A stretch of 64,000 bases of DNA from Sinosporangium siamense. GTDB taxonomy: Bacteria; Actinomycetota; Actinomycetes; Streptosporangiales; Streptosporangiaceae. A model generated the notes under the pieces. The model was not told the origin of the DNA, made no database searches, and saw only the letters and a program-made list of their open reading frames with translations. The stretch covers positions 275,221 through 339,220 of the forward strand of contig NZ_BOOW01000030.1 in assembly GCF_016863435.1 (NCBI RefSeq), given 5' to 3'. Each line of letters opens with the position of its first letter. Within the stretch, counting starts at the first letter, position 1. The translations under genes were made by a program, and so were the position numbers. Positions 44,806 to 53,765 of the stretch are shown here, piece by piece.

Positions 44806-45323
44806 GGGTGATCCCCCAACAGACGACCGAGCGCGGCTACAGCCCGGTGGGTGGTGGATTTGATGGTTCCGCGGCTGACCCCGAGGGTCTGCGCGGCCTC
44901 CTCCTCGGAGAGGTCGGCATAGAAACGGAGCACCAGAACCTCACGCTGCCTGCGCGGCAATCGGTGGAGGGCCGAAAGGACGGCCCTCCGCTCCTCACCG
45001 AGCATCGCCGCGGATTCCGCCGACCAGATCGGCGGCTCGTAGGTGCCCGCGAACCACGAGGGCAGTTTTCTGCGCCGCAACACGCTGCGGGCATTGTTGA
45101 GCACGGCACTGCGCAGATAGACGAGCGCCTTGTCAGGATCTCGAAGGCCGCCGAAGCGGCGGTGAAGGCCGAGGAACGCCTCCTGCACCACGTCCTCGGC
45201 ACTTTCCCTGTCCCCGAGCATGACCAGTGCCATCCGCGTCAGCCCAAGCGCATGAGCCGCGTAAAGCGCACTCACCGTCTCGCCCGAGGAGGGCGTCGAG
45301 AGGTCCACGATGTCGGCCTGCAT
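44802..45323 (-). CDS. SigE-family ECF sigma factor
   Basis: A 173-residue sigma factor. Region 2 contains LYAAHALGLTRMALVMLGD and AEDVVQEAFLGLHRRFGGL; region 4 contains LHRLPRRQREVLVLRFYADLSEEEAAQTLGVSRGTIKS. It resembles the SigE/ECF group of actinomycetes. It is coupled by a four-base overlap to the membrane partner downstream. The pair sits between ricT and holB, which are adjacent in many actinobacteria, so it looks inserted into the block. Confidence 0.9.
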   Translation of the reverse strand: MQADIVDLSTPSSGETVSALYAAHALGLTRMALVMLGDRESAEDVVQEAFLGLHRRFGGLRDPDKALVYLRSAVLNNARSVLRRRKLPSWFAGTYEPPIWSAESAAMLGEERRAVLSALHRLPRRQREVLVLRFYADLSEEEAAQTLGVSRGTIKSTTHRAVAALGRLLGDHP

Positions 45324-45360
45324 GTCCCAGAGACGCGGAAAACCGCTCCGGGTTGCTTTT

Positions 45361-46536
45361 CTACGGCCGGCGAAGTGACAACGTCATGGCTTCCACGGCC
45401 ATCTGCGGGTTGACGTTGGCCGCGAGCCGCTCCCGGCACCGCATGATCGCGTCGACGCGTTTGAGCGTCTCCTCCGGGCGCGAGGCCCTGGCGAGCGTGG
45501 TGAGATCGTGATGAAGGTCGCCGTTGGCCAGCTCGACCTGGGCCCCCATTTGCACGGCCAGCACGTCGCGATAGAACGCCACAAGGTCGAGCAGGGCGTT
45601 GTCGATGACGTCGCGCTTAAGACGGGTCGCCCGGGACTTCTGGCGGTCCTCCAGCTCCTTGAGCGCCCCCGCGCCACCGCGCACCAGGCCCTTGTTGAGG
45701 CCCTTGCCCGACGAGCCCTCGCCGTAGATCTTGCGCAGCTCGGCCGTCTCCGCCTCGTTGAGCACGGCGGAGACCGCGGCGGCCTCCTCCTCGGCCGTCT
45801 TGACGAGCTTCTCCGCCGCCGCCACACACTCGCCCACGCCGACCAGCGAGCGTGGGATGGACAGCACGGCCTCCCGGCGGCGGCGCGAGTCCTCGTCGAG
45901 GGCGAGCCTGCGGGCCCGCTCAATGTGGCCCTGGGCGGCCCTGGCGGCGAACTCCGCCATCTCGGGTGCCACACCGTCCCTCGTCATCAGCACGTGGGCC
46001 ACGGCGCCGGTGGGCGGCGTGCGCAGGGTGACGATGCGGCAGCGCGACCTGATGGTGATCATCATGTCGTCCGGGGAGGGGGAGCAGAGCAGCCACACGG
46101 TGCGGGCCGGCGGCTCCTCGATGGCCTTGAGCAGGGCGTTGGAGGCGCCCTCCGTGGCGCGGTCGGCGTCCTCGAACAGCACGACCCGCCAGCGGCCGAG
46201 CGTCGGCGCCCCCGCCGCGCGCAGGATGAGCTGCCGGGTGTCCTTGATGCCGTAGGAGAGGCCCTGGGGACGGACGATCTCCACGTCGGGGTGCGAGCCG
46301 ATCAGCACCTGATGGCAGAGATCGCAGTGCCCGCACCCGCGGTCGGAGCAGAGCAGGGCTGCGGCGAACGCGCGGGCGGCCTCCTCACGGCCGGAGCCCG
46401 GCGGCCCCGTGAACAACCACGCGTGCGTCATGCCCGCCCCGCGGCCCCCGGCCAGCACCTCGGCCGCCGCGGCGGCGGCACGCGACAGCACGGCGGTCGC
46501 CCGCTCCTGACCCACCAAATCGTCGAAGAGGCCCAC
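45361..46536 (-). CDS. holB: DNA polymerase III subunit delta'
   Basis: A 391-residue clamp-loader subunit. The N-terminal AAA+ fold shows FTGPPGSGREEAARAF, where the Walker A Lys is absent as usual for delta'. A zinc module follows (CSDRGCGHCDLC, about residues 68-79). VVLFEDADR replaces Walker B, and ALLKAIEEPP and RSRCRIV are the sensor regions. The C-terminal helical domain completes the collar part. It helps load the sliding clamp at replication forks. It lies about 100 bases downstream of tmk on the same strand. Confidence 0.93.
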   Translation of the reverse strand: MGLFDDLVGQERATAVLSRAAAAAAEVLAGGRGAGMTHAWLFTGPPGSGREEAARAFAAALLCSDRGCGHCDLCHQVLIGSHPDVEIVRPQGLSYGIKDTRQLILRAAGAPTLGRWRVVLFEDADRATEGASNALLKAIEEPPARTVWLLCSPSPDDMMITIRSRCRIVTLRTPPTGAVAHVLMTRDGVAPEMAEFAARAAQGHIERARRLALDEDSRRRREAVLSIPRSLVGVGECVAAAEKLVKTAEEEAAAVSAVLNEAETAELRKIYGEGSSGKGLNKGLVRGGAGALKELEDRQKSRATRLKRDVIDNALLDLVAFYRDVLAVQMGAQVELANGDLHHDLTTLARASRPEETLKRVDAIMRCRERLAANVNPQMAVEAMTLSLRRP

Positions 46537-46640
46537 CCTCAGAAGGGTAGGCCCTCCCCCCGAGATCCTTTACCGCATCCGCGCCGACCGGCCGCGCAGC
46601 AGGCCGGAAGCCATATCCCGAGGCCGTGTCTTAGAGAGGT

Positions 46641-48707
46641 TCAGTCGCGGATGGCGGGAATGGTCCCTGTGGCGTCCTCCGACTCCTGAGGCACCGGGTC
46701 GGGCAGGATGTCGCGCACCCGGTCCTGAATGAGGCGCGACACCTCCTCCTGCGTCAGGGTGCCGTCGACGACCAGGTAACGCTCGGGGGCGGCCGCCGCC
46801 AGGTTGCGGAACTCACGGCGCACCCGCTCGTGGAACTCCAGCGGCTCGGCCTCGATGCGGTCGGCCGGCGAGGCGAACCTCCTGAGCCCGATCGAGGGCG
46901 GCACGTCGATGAGCACGGTCAGATCCGGCACCAGATCGCCTGTGGCCCACGAGTTGAGCCTGGCGACATGGGCGGGGTCAAGCTCGCGTCCGGCCCCCTG
47001 ATAGGCGAGGGAGGAGTCGACGTAGCGATCGCACACGACCAGCGCCCCCCGCCCCAAAGCCGGGCGGATGACCTTCTCCACGTGCTCGGCCCGGTCGGCG
47101 GCGTAGAGCAGCGCCTCGGATCGTGCGGAGAGCCCCTGGTGGGCGGCGTCGAGCAGGATCGCCCGGAGCCGCATGCCGACCTTGGTGGAGCCCGGTTCGC
47201 GGGTCTGCACCACATCGAAGCCCTGATCACGCAGCCAGATGGCGAGAAGCCTCGACTGAGTGGTCTTGCCGGAGCCTTCGCCGCCCTCAAAGGCGATGAA
47301 CAGCCCTTGCGGCTCCTCATCCCCGCTTTCCTCCACGAAGCGCTTGCCGCGAAGCGCCGCGAAGAGGTCGACGGCGACGGGCACCCCGGCCCGGTCGTCC
47401 GTGCGCCGGAGGGCCACGAAGCCGATCACCACGGTCAGCAGCGCCCCGCCCAGCATGATCAGGCTGGATCCGTCGAAACGGTAGCCGATCGTGGCGCTGA
47501 TCCGGAGGTTGTGGCTGCCGAGCAGGCCCGCCAGCGGGCTCGCCACGATCACGACGACCAGCAGGACGACGCGCGCCACGGCCTGGATGTAGGAGAAGGT
47601 GCGACCCCGGACCGAGTCATCCATCTCCACAGCGATCATCGAATAGCCGGTGATCCACGCGATGCCCGCGCATATGCCGAGCGCGAGCGCGAGCACCACC
47701 ACGACGGCGAGGTTGTGGATCAGCGCGACGGCCGCGAGCAGCACACCCGCCATGACGATCGACAGGCCGAACAACCTGCGCCGCGACAACTCCCGCAGAA
47801 TCCTCGGCCCGAAGGACATGCCGAGCGCCACGCCGAGGAACACCGCCCCGAACACCATGCCGTATGCGGCGTCGCCGCCGCCGAGGACGGGCGACGAGGT
47901 GTAGATCTTCGCCACGCCGACGACCGTGCCGCCCGCGACGAACGCGCCCACCATGCCGAGGACGAGGGCCCCGACGAGGCGGTGCCCCGCGATGTGGCGG
48001 CGGCCGGCCAAGAGGTCGCGAAGAGTGGACGGCGCCGGGCCCGGCGGGCGGAGCTGCGAAATCTGCTTAAGAGTGAAGATCAGGGCGGCGGAGGCCAGGT
48101 AGAGGACGGCGTTGACGACGAGGGCGAAGTCGGTCGAGGACGTCGTGAACCCCGGCGACAGAGCGCGCCCGAGGTCGCTCGCGAGGGACAGTAGGGCGAA
48201 GAGGGCGGCGGCCACGGGGGCCGAGCCGTATGTCACGAGGAGGATGAGCCGCCCGGCTTCCTCCCGCTGCTCCTCCGGGACAAACCCGGACACTGCGGCC
48301 TCCTTGGCCGGCACCCGTAGCAGCGCGGCGCACTCGATCAGCACGGCCGCGACGATGAGCCACGTATAGGTGCCGATCAAGAAGATGGACACGACCAGGG
48401 CGGCTCGCAGCAGATCTCCTGCGAACATCGCCACTCGCCGGTCGAGCCGGCCGTCGAGCACCCCCGCCAGCGGGCCGAGCAGGACGGGAGGCAACATCTT
48501 GGCCGCGAAGACACCGCCGACGGCCAGGGCTTGGGTCTGGAAACCGGATCCGGCGGTCAGCGCGGCTGCCAGCGCCGTGAGCGCGATGATGTTGAGCCAG
48601 TCGCCGAGGCTGCAGAGCGATGTGGCCGTCCACAACCTGCGGAACGGGGCGTTTGCCAGCACGTGCGGGGGCTTGCGTCGCGCGGCGGGTCGGCCAGGGG
48701 AGGTCAT
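46641..48707 (-). CDS. tmk: MFS-like transporter / thymidylate kinase fusion
   Basis: A 688-residue protein from ATG 48707 (MTSPGRPAARRKPP); the frame is open upstream but only as a shadow of other genes. Residues about 20-435 form an MFS_3-like domain with ten to twelve membrane segments. Residues about 468-670 are thymidylate kinase: P-loop FEGGEGSGKTTQ (473-484), TREPGSTKVG, the DRY motif CDRYVDSSLAYQG and a LID region. The kinase makes dTDP from dTMP. The fusion is known in several actinobacteria, but the role of the membrane domain is unknown. It lies between topA and holB. Confidence 0.9.
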   Translation of the reverse strand: MTSPGRPAARRKPPHVLANAPFRRLWTATSLCSLGDWLNIIALTALAAALTAGSGFQTQALAVGGVFAAKMLPPVLLGPLAGVLDGRLDRRVAMFAGDLLRAALVVSIFLIGTYTWLIVAAVLIECAALLRVPAKEAAVSGFVPEEQREEAGRLILLVTYGSAPVAAALFALLSLASDLGRALSPGFTTSSTDFALVVNAVLYLASAALIFTLKQISQLRPPGPAPSTLRDLLAGRRHIAGHRLVGALVLGMVGAFVAGGTVVGVAKIYTSSPVLGGGDAAYGMVFGAVFLGVALGMSFGPRILRELSRRRLFGLSIVMAGVLLAAVALIHNLAVVVVLALALGICAGIAWITGYSMIAVEMDDSVRGRTFSYIQAVARVVLLVVVIVASPLAGLLGSHNLRISATIGYRFDGSSLIMLGGALLTVVIGFVALRRTDDRAGVPVAVDLFAALRGKRFVEESGDEEPQGLFIAFEGGEGSGKTTQSRLLAIWLRDQGFDVVQTREPGSTKVGMRLRAILLDAAHQGLSARSEALLYAADRAEHVEKVIRPALGRGALVVCDRYVDSSLAYQGAGRELDPAHVARLNSWATGDLVPDLTVLIDVPPSIGLRRFASPADRIEAEPLEFHERVRREFRNLAAAAPERYLVVDGTLTQEEVSRLIQDRVRDILPDPVPQESEDATGTIPAIRD

Positions 48708-48904
48708 AATGTCAGCGTATCCAGGTGCTAGCTGGGCTAGAGAGGGCGAGCCAAGGTCTGGTCGCCCGCACGAGGGTAGTGCCTCCGGGCACTGCTCCGC
48801 AGGGCACATAGGGGTAATTGCGCCCGCTTTGTGACGAGACGACTTCACAAACCTCGACGGCCGTGGTGGAACTTTTCCGCTGCGCCGACCATGCCCTTCA
48901 CCCG

Positions 48905-50179
48905 CTACGCGTTCGGGGCGCGCAACTCCAGCAGACTGATCTCCGGCGGCGCTCCCACCCGGACCGGCGGCCCCCAGAAACCGGCACCGCGGGTGACATA
49001 CACCTGCGTTCCGTCCACGTTCTCCAATCCCGCCACCACGGGCTGTTGCACAGGGACGATCAGGTTGAACGGCACCAACTGCCCACCATGCGTGTGCCCG
49101 GAAAGCTGAAGATCCACCCCACGTGTTGACGCCTGGGCGACCTGCACCGGCTGGTGGGCGAGAAGCACGACGTTGCGTGACGTGTCGCGCCCGCCGAGCG
49201 CCTTGTCGAAGTCCGGTCCCTGTCCGCTGGCCCCGCCCGCCAGGTCGTTGACTCCGGCGAGATCCAGGATCGCCCCCTGGTGGGCGATCTCCACGCGTTC
49301 GTTCTGCAGGGGCCGCACGTTGAGCTCCCGCAGCTCCTCGATCCACTCACCGGGGCCGTTCTCCAGGTAATACTCGTGGTTGCCGGTCACGAAAAACGTG
49401 CCGTAGCGGGATTCGAGCGAGCGCAGCGGCCGGGCCGCGGCCCCGAGTTCGGCCACCGTACCGTCCACCATGTCGCCGACGATCGCCACGACGTCGGCCT
49501 CCAGCGAATTGATCATCCGCACGAGCCGCTCCGAGTGGCTCACCCCCGTGATCGGCCCCAGGTGGATGTCGCTCACGACCGCGAGGCGCAAGCCGTTGAG
49601 GCGCGGATCGAGTTTGGGCAGGACGACCGGCACCCGTTCGATCACCGGCGGCCCGAGCGCCGACCGCACCCCGAACCCCACCGTCGTCAGCGCTCCCACG
49701 CCGGCCACACCGGCCAAGGTGCGCGACAGGAACAACCTGCGGTCCATCCCCTCGCCCCCGGCGGCGGGCGGCGCCGGGTCCGGCTCCGGCGCCACCGGCA
49801 GCGGACCGGGCACAAGCGCGGGTACGGCGGAAGCCGCCACCTCGACCGGCACCGGCGCGGCGACCGCCCGACCACGCTGTGCCGTACGGCGAAGCACCAA
49901 TAGCCCGATAGCCCGTGGAATTTCCAGCAATATCAGGAAAACCACCAGGTAGAACATCACCGCGAGCCACATGAACCCGGGCCAGGCGAGCCAGTGGCCG
50001 AATTCAGAACGCGATCCGACCTGGGCGACCACCACAAGCAGGCCGAGCGCGACCGTCACCCACGTGAGCCGTCTTCGCATGCGCCCCGGCCGGGTGGTCG
50101 ATCGCACCAAGCGGAACCAGAGGTAGAGATGGGTCACCACGACAACCACTACAGCCGTAAGCAAGAACCCAAGGATCAA
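48905..50179 (-). CDS. Membrane metallophosphoesterase
   Basis: A 424-residue protein with three N-terminal membrane segments (residues about 1-20, 40-55, 70-95) and a Pro/Ala-rich linker. A second hydrophobic stretch with RRLFLSRTLAG resembles a twin-arginine motif. The calcineurin-like phosphoesterase domain has all metal motifs: VVSDIHLGP (D204, H206), GDMVDG, GNHEYY and GHTHGG. It resembles YkuE/YaeI-type enzymes acting on lipid or nucleotide phosphates outside the cytoplasm. The substrate is unknown. It lies between tmk and topA on the same strand. Confidence 0.88.
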   Translation of the reverse strand: MILGFLLTAVVVVVVTHLYLWFRLVRSTTRPGRMRRRLTWVTVALGLLVVVAQVGSRSEFGHWLAWPGFMWLAVMFYLVVFLILLEIPRAIGLLVLRRTAQRGRAVAAPVPVEVAASAVPALVPGPLPVAPEPDPAPPAAGGEGMDRRLFLSRTLAGVAGVGALTTVGFGVRSALGPPVIERVPVVLPKLDPRLNGLRLAVVSDIHLGPITGVSHSERLVRMINSLEADVVAIVGDMVDGTVAELGAAARPLRSLESRYGTFFVTGNHEYYLENGPGEWIEELRELNVRPLQNERVEIAHQGAILDLAGVNDLAGGASGQGPDFDKALGGRDTSRNVVLLAHQPVQVAQASTRGVDLQLSGHTHGGQLVPFNLIVPVQQPVVAGLENVDGTQVYVTRGAGFWGPPVRVGAPPEISLLELRAPNA

Positions 50180-50246
50180 CCGGCACCCCTCTCCCCCGAT
50201 ACCCCATTATGGTAGGGCTCGGGGGATAAGAGGCTTGTGATGCGAT

Positions 50247-52910
50247 CTACGGTTTAGCAGCAGCCTTGGCGGTTTTGGTGGTCTTGGCGCGGGTGGTGCG
50301 CTTGGGAGCAGGCCCCTTGGCCCGGCGCTCGGCCAGCAACTCGGCCGCACGCTCGATCGTGATGTCCTCGACCGTGTCACCCTTGCGAAGCGAGGCGTTC
50401 GTCTCCCCATCGGTCACGTAAGGACCGAAGCGCCCCTCCTTGACCAGCACCGGCTTCTTCGATTGGGGATCGTCGCCCAGCTCGCGCAGGGGCGCCGCCG
50501 CCGCGGCCCGGCCGCGGCCCCGCTGCTTCGGCTGCGCGAAAAGCTCCTTGGCCTGCTCCAGCGTGACCGTGAGCAGGTCTTCCTCGGCCGGCAGCGAACG
50601 CGAGTCCTTGCCCTTCTTCACATAGGGCCCGAACTTCCCGTTGAACGCCTGCACCTCCTCGCCCTCCAGCTCGCCGAGGCTCCGCGGCAGGGAAAGCAGC
50701 TGAAGCGCCTGCTCCAGCGTCACAGTGTCGATGTCCATCGACTTGAACAACGAACTGGTGCGCGGCTTGACCGTGTCCTTCTTCCTGGTGGACTTCTTCT
50801 CCGTGGCCTCCTCCGGAAGGATCTCGGTCACGTAGGGACCGTATCTCCCGGACTTCGCCACGATCTTGTGACCGGTGACCGGATCGGCGCCGAGCTCGCG
50901 GTCGCCGGTCGGCTGCTTGAACAGCTCCTCGGCCCGCTCCGCGGTCAGCTCGTCCGGCGCGAGATCCTCGGGCACGTTGACCCGGGCGCCGTCGCGATCC
51001 AGATAAGGGCCGTAGCGCCCCACCCGGATCATGATGTCGGTGCCCCTGATCGGGAAGGAGCTGATCTCCTTCGCGTCGATCTCGCCGAGGTCGGTGACCA
51101 TGTCCTTCAGGCCCTCGTCCTCGTTCTCCCCGAAGTAGAACCGCCGCAGCCAGAGCACCCGGTCGGCCTCGCCCCTCGCGATCGAGTCGAGGCAGTCCTC
51201 CATGCGCGCGGTGAACTCGTAGTCGACCAGATTGCCGAAATGCTGCTCCAGCAGGTTGACCACGGCGAACGCGAGGAAGGACGGCACCAGCGCGGTGCCC
51301 TTCTTGAACACGTAACCCCGGTCGAGAATCGTGCCGAGAATCGCGGGATAGGTGGACGGGCGGCCGATCTCGCGGTCTTCCAGCTCCTTGGTGAGCGAGG
51401 GCTCGGTGTAACGCGCCGGCGGCTTGGTCGTGTGGGTGAGCGGGGTCAGCTCCCGCATCGTCAGCGGATCGCCCTCGGCGAGATTGGGCAGCCGCTTCTC
51501 CGCGTCGTCCCGATCGGTCGACGGGTCGTCGGCGCCCTCGACATAGGCCTTGAGGAAGCCGTAGAAGGTGATCGTGCGGCCGCTGGCGCTGAACTCGACC
51601 TTCTCCGCCGAGCTCGACGTGCCCGCCACCTTGACCGCGACCGACTCGCCGACCGCGTCCTTCATCTGGGAGGCGACCGTGCGCTGCCAGATGAGCTCGT
51701 AAAGCCGGAACATGTCGCCGCTCAGCCCGGTCTCGCCAGGCGTGCGGAACTCCTCGCCGGAGGGGCGGATGGCCTCGTGCGCCTCCTGGGCGTTCTTCAC
51801 CTTGCTCGTGTAGACGCGGGGCTTGTCCGGCACATAGTCCTTGCCGTAGAGCTTGGTCGCCTGCGAGCGGGCGGCGGTCACCGCGGTCGACGACAGCGTG
51901 ATGCTGTCGGTTCGCATATAGGTGATGTAGCCGTTCTCGTAGAGCCGCTGCGCCACCTGCATCGTGTATTTCGCGGAGAAACCCAGCTTGCGGCTGGCCT
52001 CCTGCAGCATCGTGGTGGTGCGGAAAGGCGCGTAAGGCTTTCTCGTATACGGCTTGCGCTCGACGGACCCGACCTTGAAGGCGGCGTCGGCGAGCCGCCC
52101 GGCGAGGGCACGGGCGGCCTGCTCGTCCAAATGGAGCACGTCGGCGTTCTTCAACCGGCCGGTCGAGGCGAAGTCGCGCCCCTGGGCGACCCTGCGCCCG
52201 TCCACACCGGTGAGCGTGGCGGTGAACTCGCGCGGAACCTCGTCGCCGCCCTTGTCGAAGAGCGCCGACAGGTCCCAGTAGGTCGCCGCGGTGAACTCCA
52301 GCCGCTCCCGCTCCCGCTCCACGACCATGCGCGTCGCCACGGACTGCACCCGGCCGGCCGACAGGCGCGGCTTGACCTTCTTCCACAACACCGGGCTGAC
52401 CTCGTAGCCGTAAAGGCGGTCGAGGATGCGCCGGGTCTCCTGGGCGTCCACCAGGCGGAGGTTCAAATCGCGGGGATTGGCCACCGCGTCGCGGATGGCC
52501 TGCGGCGTGATCTCATGGAAGACCATGCGGTGCACCGGCACCGTGGGCTTCAGAACCTCCTGCAGGTGCCAGGCGATGGCCTCGCCCTCGCGGTCCTCGT
52601 CGGTGGCGAGGTAGAGCTCGGCGGCCTCTTTCAAAAGCTGCTTGAGCTTGGCGACCTGAGACTTCTTATCGGGATTCACGATGTAGAGCGGTTCGAACTC
52701 ATGTTCGACGTTCACGCCAAGCCGCGCCCAGGACTCCCCTTTGAATCTGTCGGGGATGTCGTCGGCTCGTTCCGGAAGATCACGGATGTGACCGATGCTG
52801 GACTCCACCGTGAAGCCGCGCCCGAGGTACTCGGCGATCTTCTTCGCCTTCGCAGGCGACTCGACGATCACCAGGCGGGTTCCGCCGGCGTTGCCGTTCT
52901 TCGCTGGCAC
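50247..52910 (-). CDS. topA: DNA topoisomerase I
   Basis: An 887-residue type IA topoisomerase. The N-terminal Toprim has LVIVESPAKAKKIAEYLG and TDEDREGEAIAW. The catalytic Tyr is in GYITYMRTDS (Tyr331). Instead of zinc fingers, the C-terminus has several repeats of the actinobacterial topo C-terminal type (GRYGPYV, GKFGPYVKKG, GRFGPYVTDG) and a Lys/Ala-rich basic tail (RTTRAKTTKTAKAAAKP). It relaxes negative supercoils and is essential. It follows the tmk block order conserved in actinobacteria. Confidence 0.97.
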   Translation of the reverse strand: MPAKNGNAGGTRLVIVESPAKAKKIAEYLGRGFTVESSIGHIRDLPERADDIPDRFKGESWARLGVNVEHEFEPLYIVNPDKKSQVAKLKQLLKEAAELYLATDEDREGEAIAWHLQEVLKPTVPVHRMVFHEITPQAIRDAVANPRDLNLRLVDAQETRRILDRLYGYEVSPVLWKKVKPRLSAGRVQSVATRMVVERERERLEFTAATYWDLSALFDKGGDEVPREFTATLTGVDGRRVAQGRDFASTGRLKNADVLHLDEQAARALAGRLADAAFKVGSVERKPYTRKPYAPFRTTTMLQEASRKLGFSAKYTMQVAQRLYENGYITYMRTDSITLSSTAVTAARSQATKLYGKDYVPDKPRVYTSKVKNAQEAHEAIRPSGEEFRTPGETGLSGDMFRLYELIWQRTVASQMKDAVGESVAVKVAGTSSSAEKVEFSASGRTITFYGFLKAYVEGADDPSTDRDDAEKRLPNLAEGDPLTMRELTPLTHTTKPPARYTEPSLTKELEDREIGRPSTYPAILGTILDRGYVFKKGTALVPSFLAFAVVNLLEQHFGNLVDYEFTARMEDCLDSIARGEADRVLWLRRFYFGENEDEGLKDMVTDLGEIDAKEISSFPIRGTDIMIRVGRYGPYLDRDGARVNVPEDLAPDELTAERAEELFKQPTGDRELGADPVTGHKIVAKSGRYGPYVTEILPEEATEKKSTRKKDTVKPRTSSLFKSMDIDTVTLEQALQLLSLPRSLGELEGEEVQAFNGKFGPYVKKGKDSRSLPAEEDLLTVTLEQAKELFAQPKQRGRGRAAAAAPLRELGDDPQSKKPVLVKEGRFGPYVTDGETNASLRKGDTVEDITIERAAELLAERRAKGPAPKRTTRAKTTKTAKAAAKP

Positions 52911-53139
52911 GCTGCTTCCTACCTCGCTCTTCGCTTACGTTCCCCCTGTCGGGCAAGCCCCACCGCACAAGGCCAGGGCCTTGGTGCCTGTGGGCCGACA
53001 CTGATCCTGACGGTAACCCGTCGCCCGGCTTTCCCTTCCCCTCGGGTTACCCGGTCTCTTCCGGGTACACCCACAAGGACGCAGAATAAGGCCCAGCGAC
53101 TCCCCACGTCCCCTAGCCCACCCTCGGAGACTAATAGCT

Positions 53140-53325
53140 GTGCTCAACTACTCCTACATGGATGTCCACATCCCGCGTGGCACCTCCCGCGAGGCGGCTC
53201 GGCAGATCCTCACCGAACACGCGGAATATGGAGACTGGGAACTCGACCGGCTTCGGCTGTATCCCGACGGCAGCCGACGGGTACGGCTCCGCCGGAAGAT
53301 AATACGGGTCACCCGCACCCTCTGA
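53140..53325 (+). CDS. DUF5703-type small conserved protein
   Basis: A 61-residue basic protein from GTG 53140. MDVHIPRGTSREAARQILTE and WELDRLRLYPDGSRRVRLRR are the conserved core of this actinobacterial family, usually encoded next to topA or similar housekeeping genes. No function is known. It is divergent from topA across a 230-base gap that should contain both promoters. Confidence 0.85.
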   Translation: MLNYSYMDVHIPRGTSREAARQILTEHAEYGDWELDRLRLYPDGSRRVRLRRKIIRVTRTL

Positions 53326-53765
53326 CTCCGACAGTCTGCCCGCCCCCGCGGCGTTCGACCCATGGGAGGCATCCACGCCGACACCGGCTTTCCCAATTCA
53401 CGGTCGATCCTTCACCTGCCCGCACATCTGCGCACCGTCGCGGCGAGACGCGTGTCGCGACCCTGCTCAGCCCGGCACCTAAAGCTTCCCCCCAGGATCG
53501 CACGCATGGCTTTGCCCGCCCCGGGCCACGCCCCCGGAACGGGCAAAGCGTCTTTGGCTTTCCGCGAAATACATGCCGCTGAAACCCTCAGATGTCACGT
53601 CCAGTTATTTCCCTCACACCTGGCGCGTGGAGGTGGGACGACCGGCCGCCGCCCCACCCGGGGGAATCGTGGTCACCGCCCGGCCGCGTGAAACATGGTC
53701 CCCGGCCTGTCGGCCGGAATCACACGGCTTCGCCGTACACCCGCGCCCCTGTCGCCGTATGGGGA
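53326..53765. other. Intergenic, no gene recognised
   Basis: About 440 bases between the DUF5703 gene and the 3' end of the chaplin-like gene. Open frames on the plus strand run on into chaplin shadow sequence and have no ribosome site. One dispersed palindrome half (GGCTTCGCCGTAC) is at about 53726, close to the chaplin-like stop. Confidence 0.5.

Noticed and set aside
43222..44811. 529-codon plus-strand open frame over the anti-sigma-like gene
   Set aside because: It mirrors the minus-strand gene at 43402-44805, which has a membrane segment, propeller motifs and a coupled start. The plus frame has biased, motif-free sequence.
48708..49346. N-terminal extension of the MFS-thymidylate kinase frame
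   Set aside because: The extra 213 codons are Arg/Gly/Ala-rich and overlap the metallophosphoesterase coding region. A natural start lies at 48707.
50463..53582. 1039-codon plus-strand frame over topA
   Set aside because: It is a shadow frame caused by high GC at third codon positions. The minus strand encodes a complete topoisomerase I.
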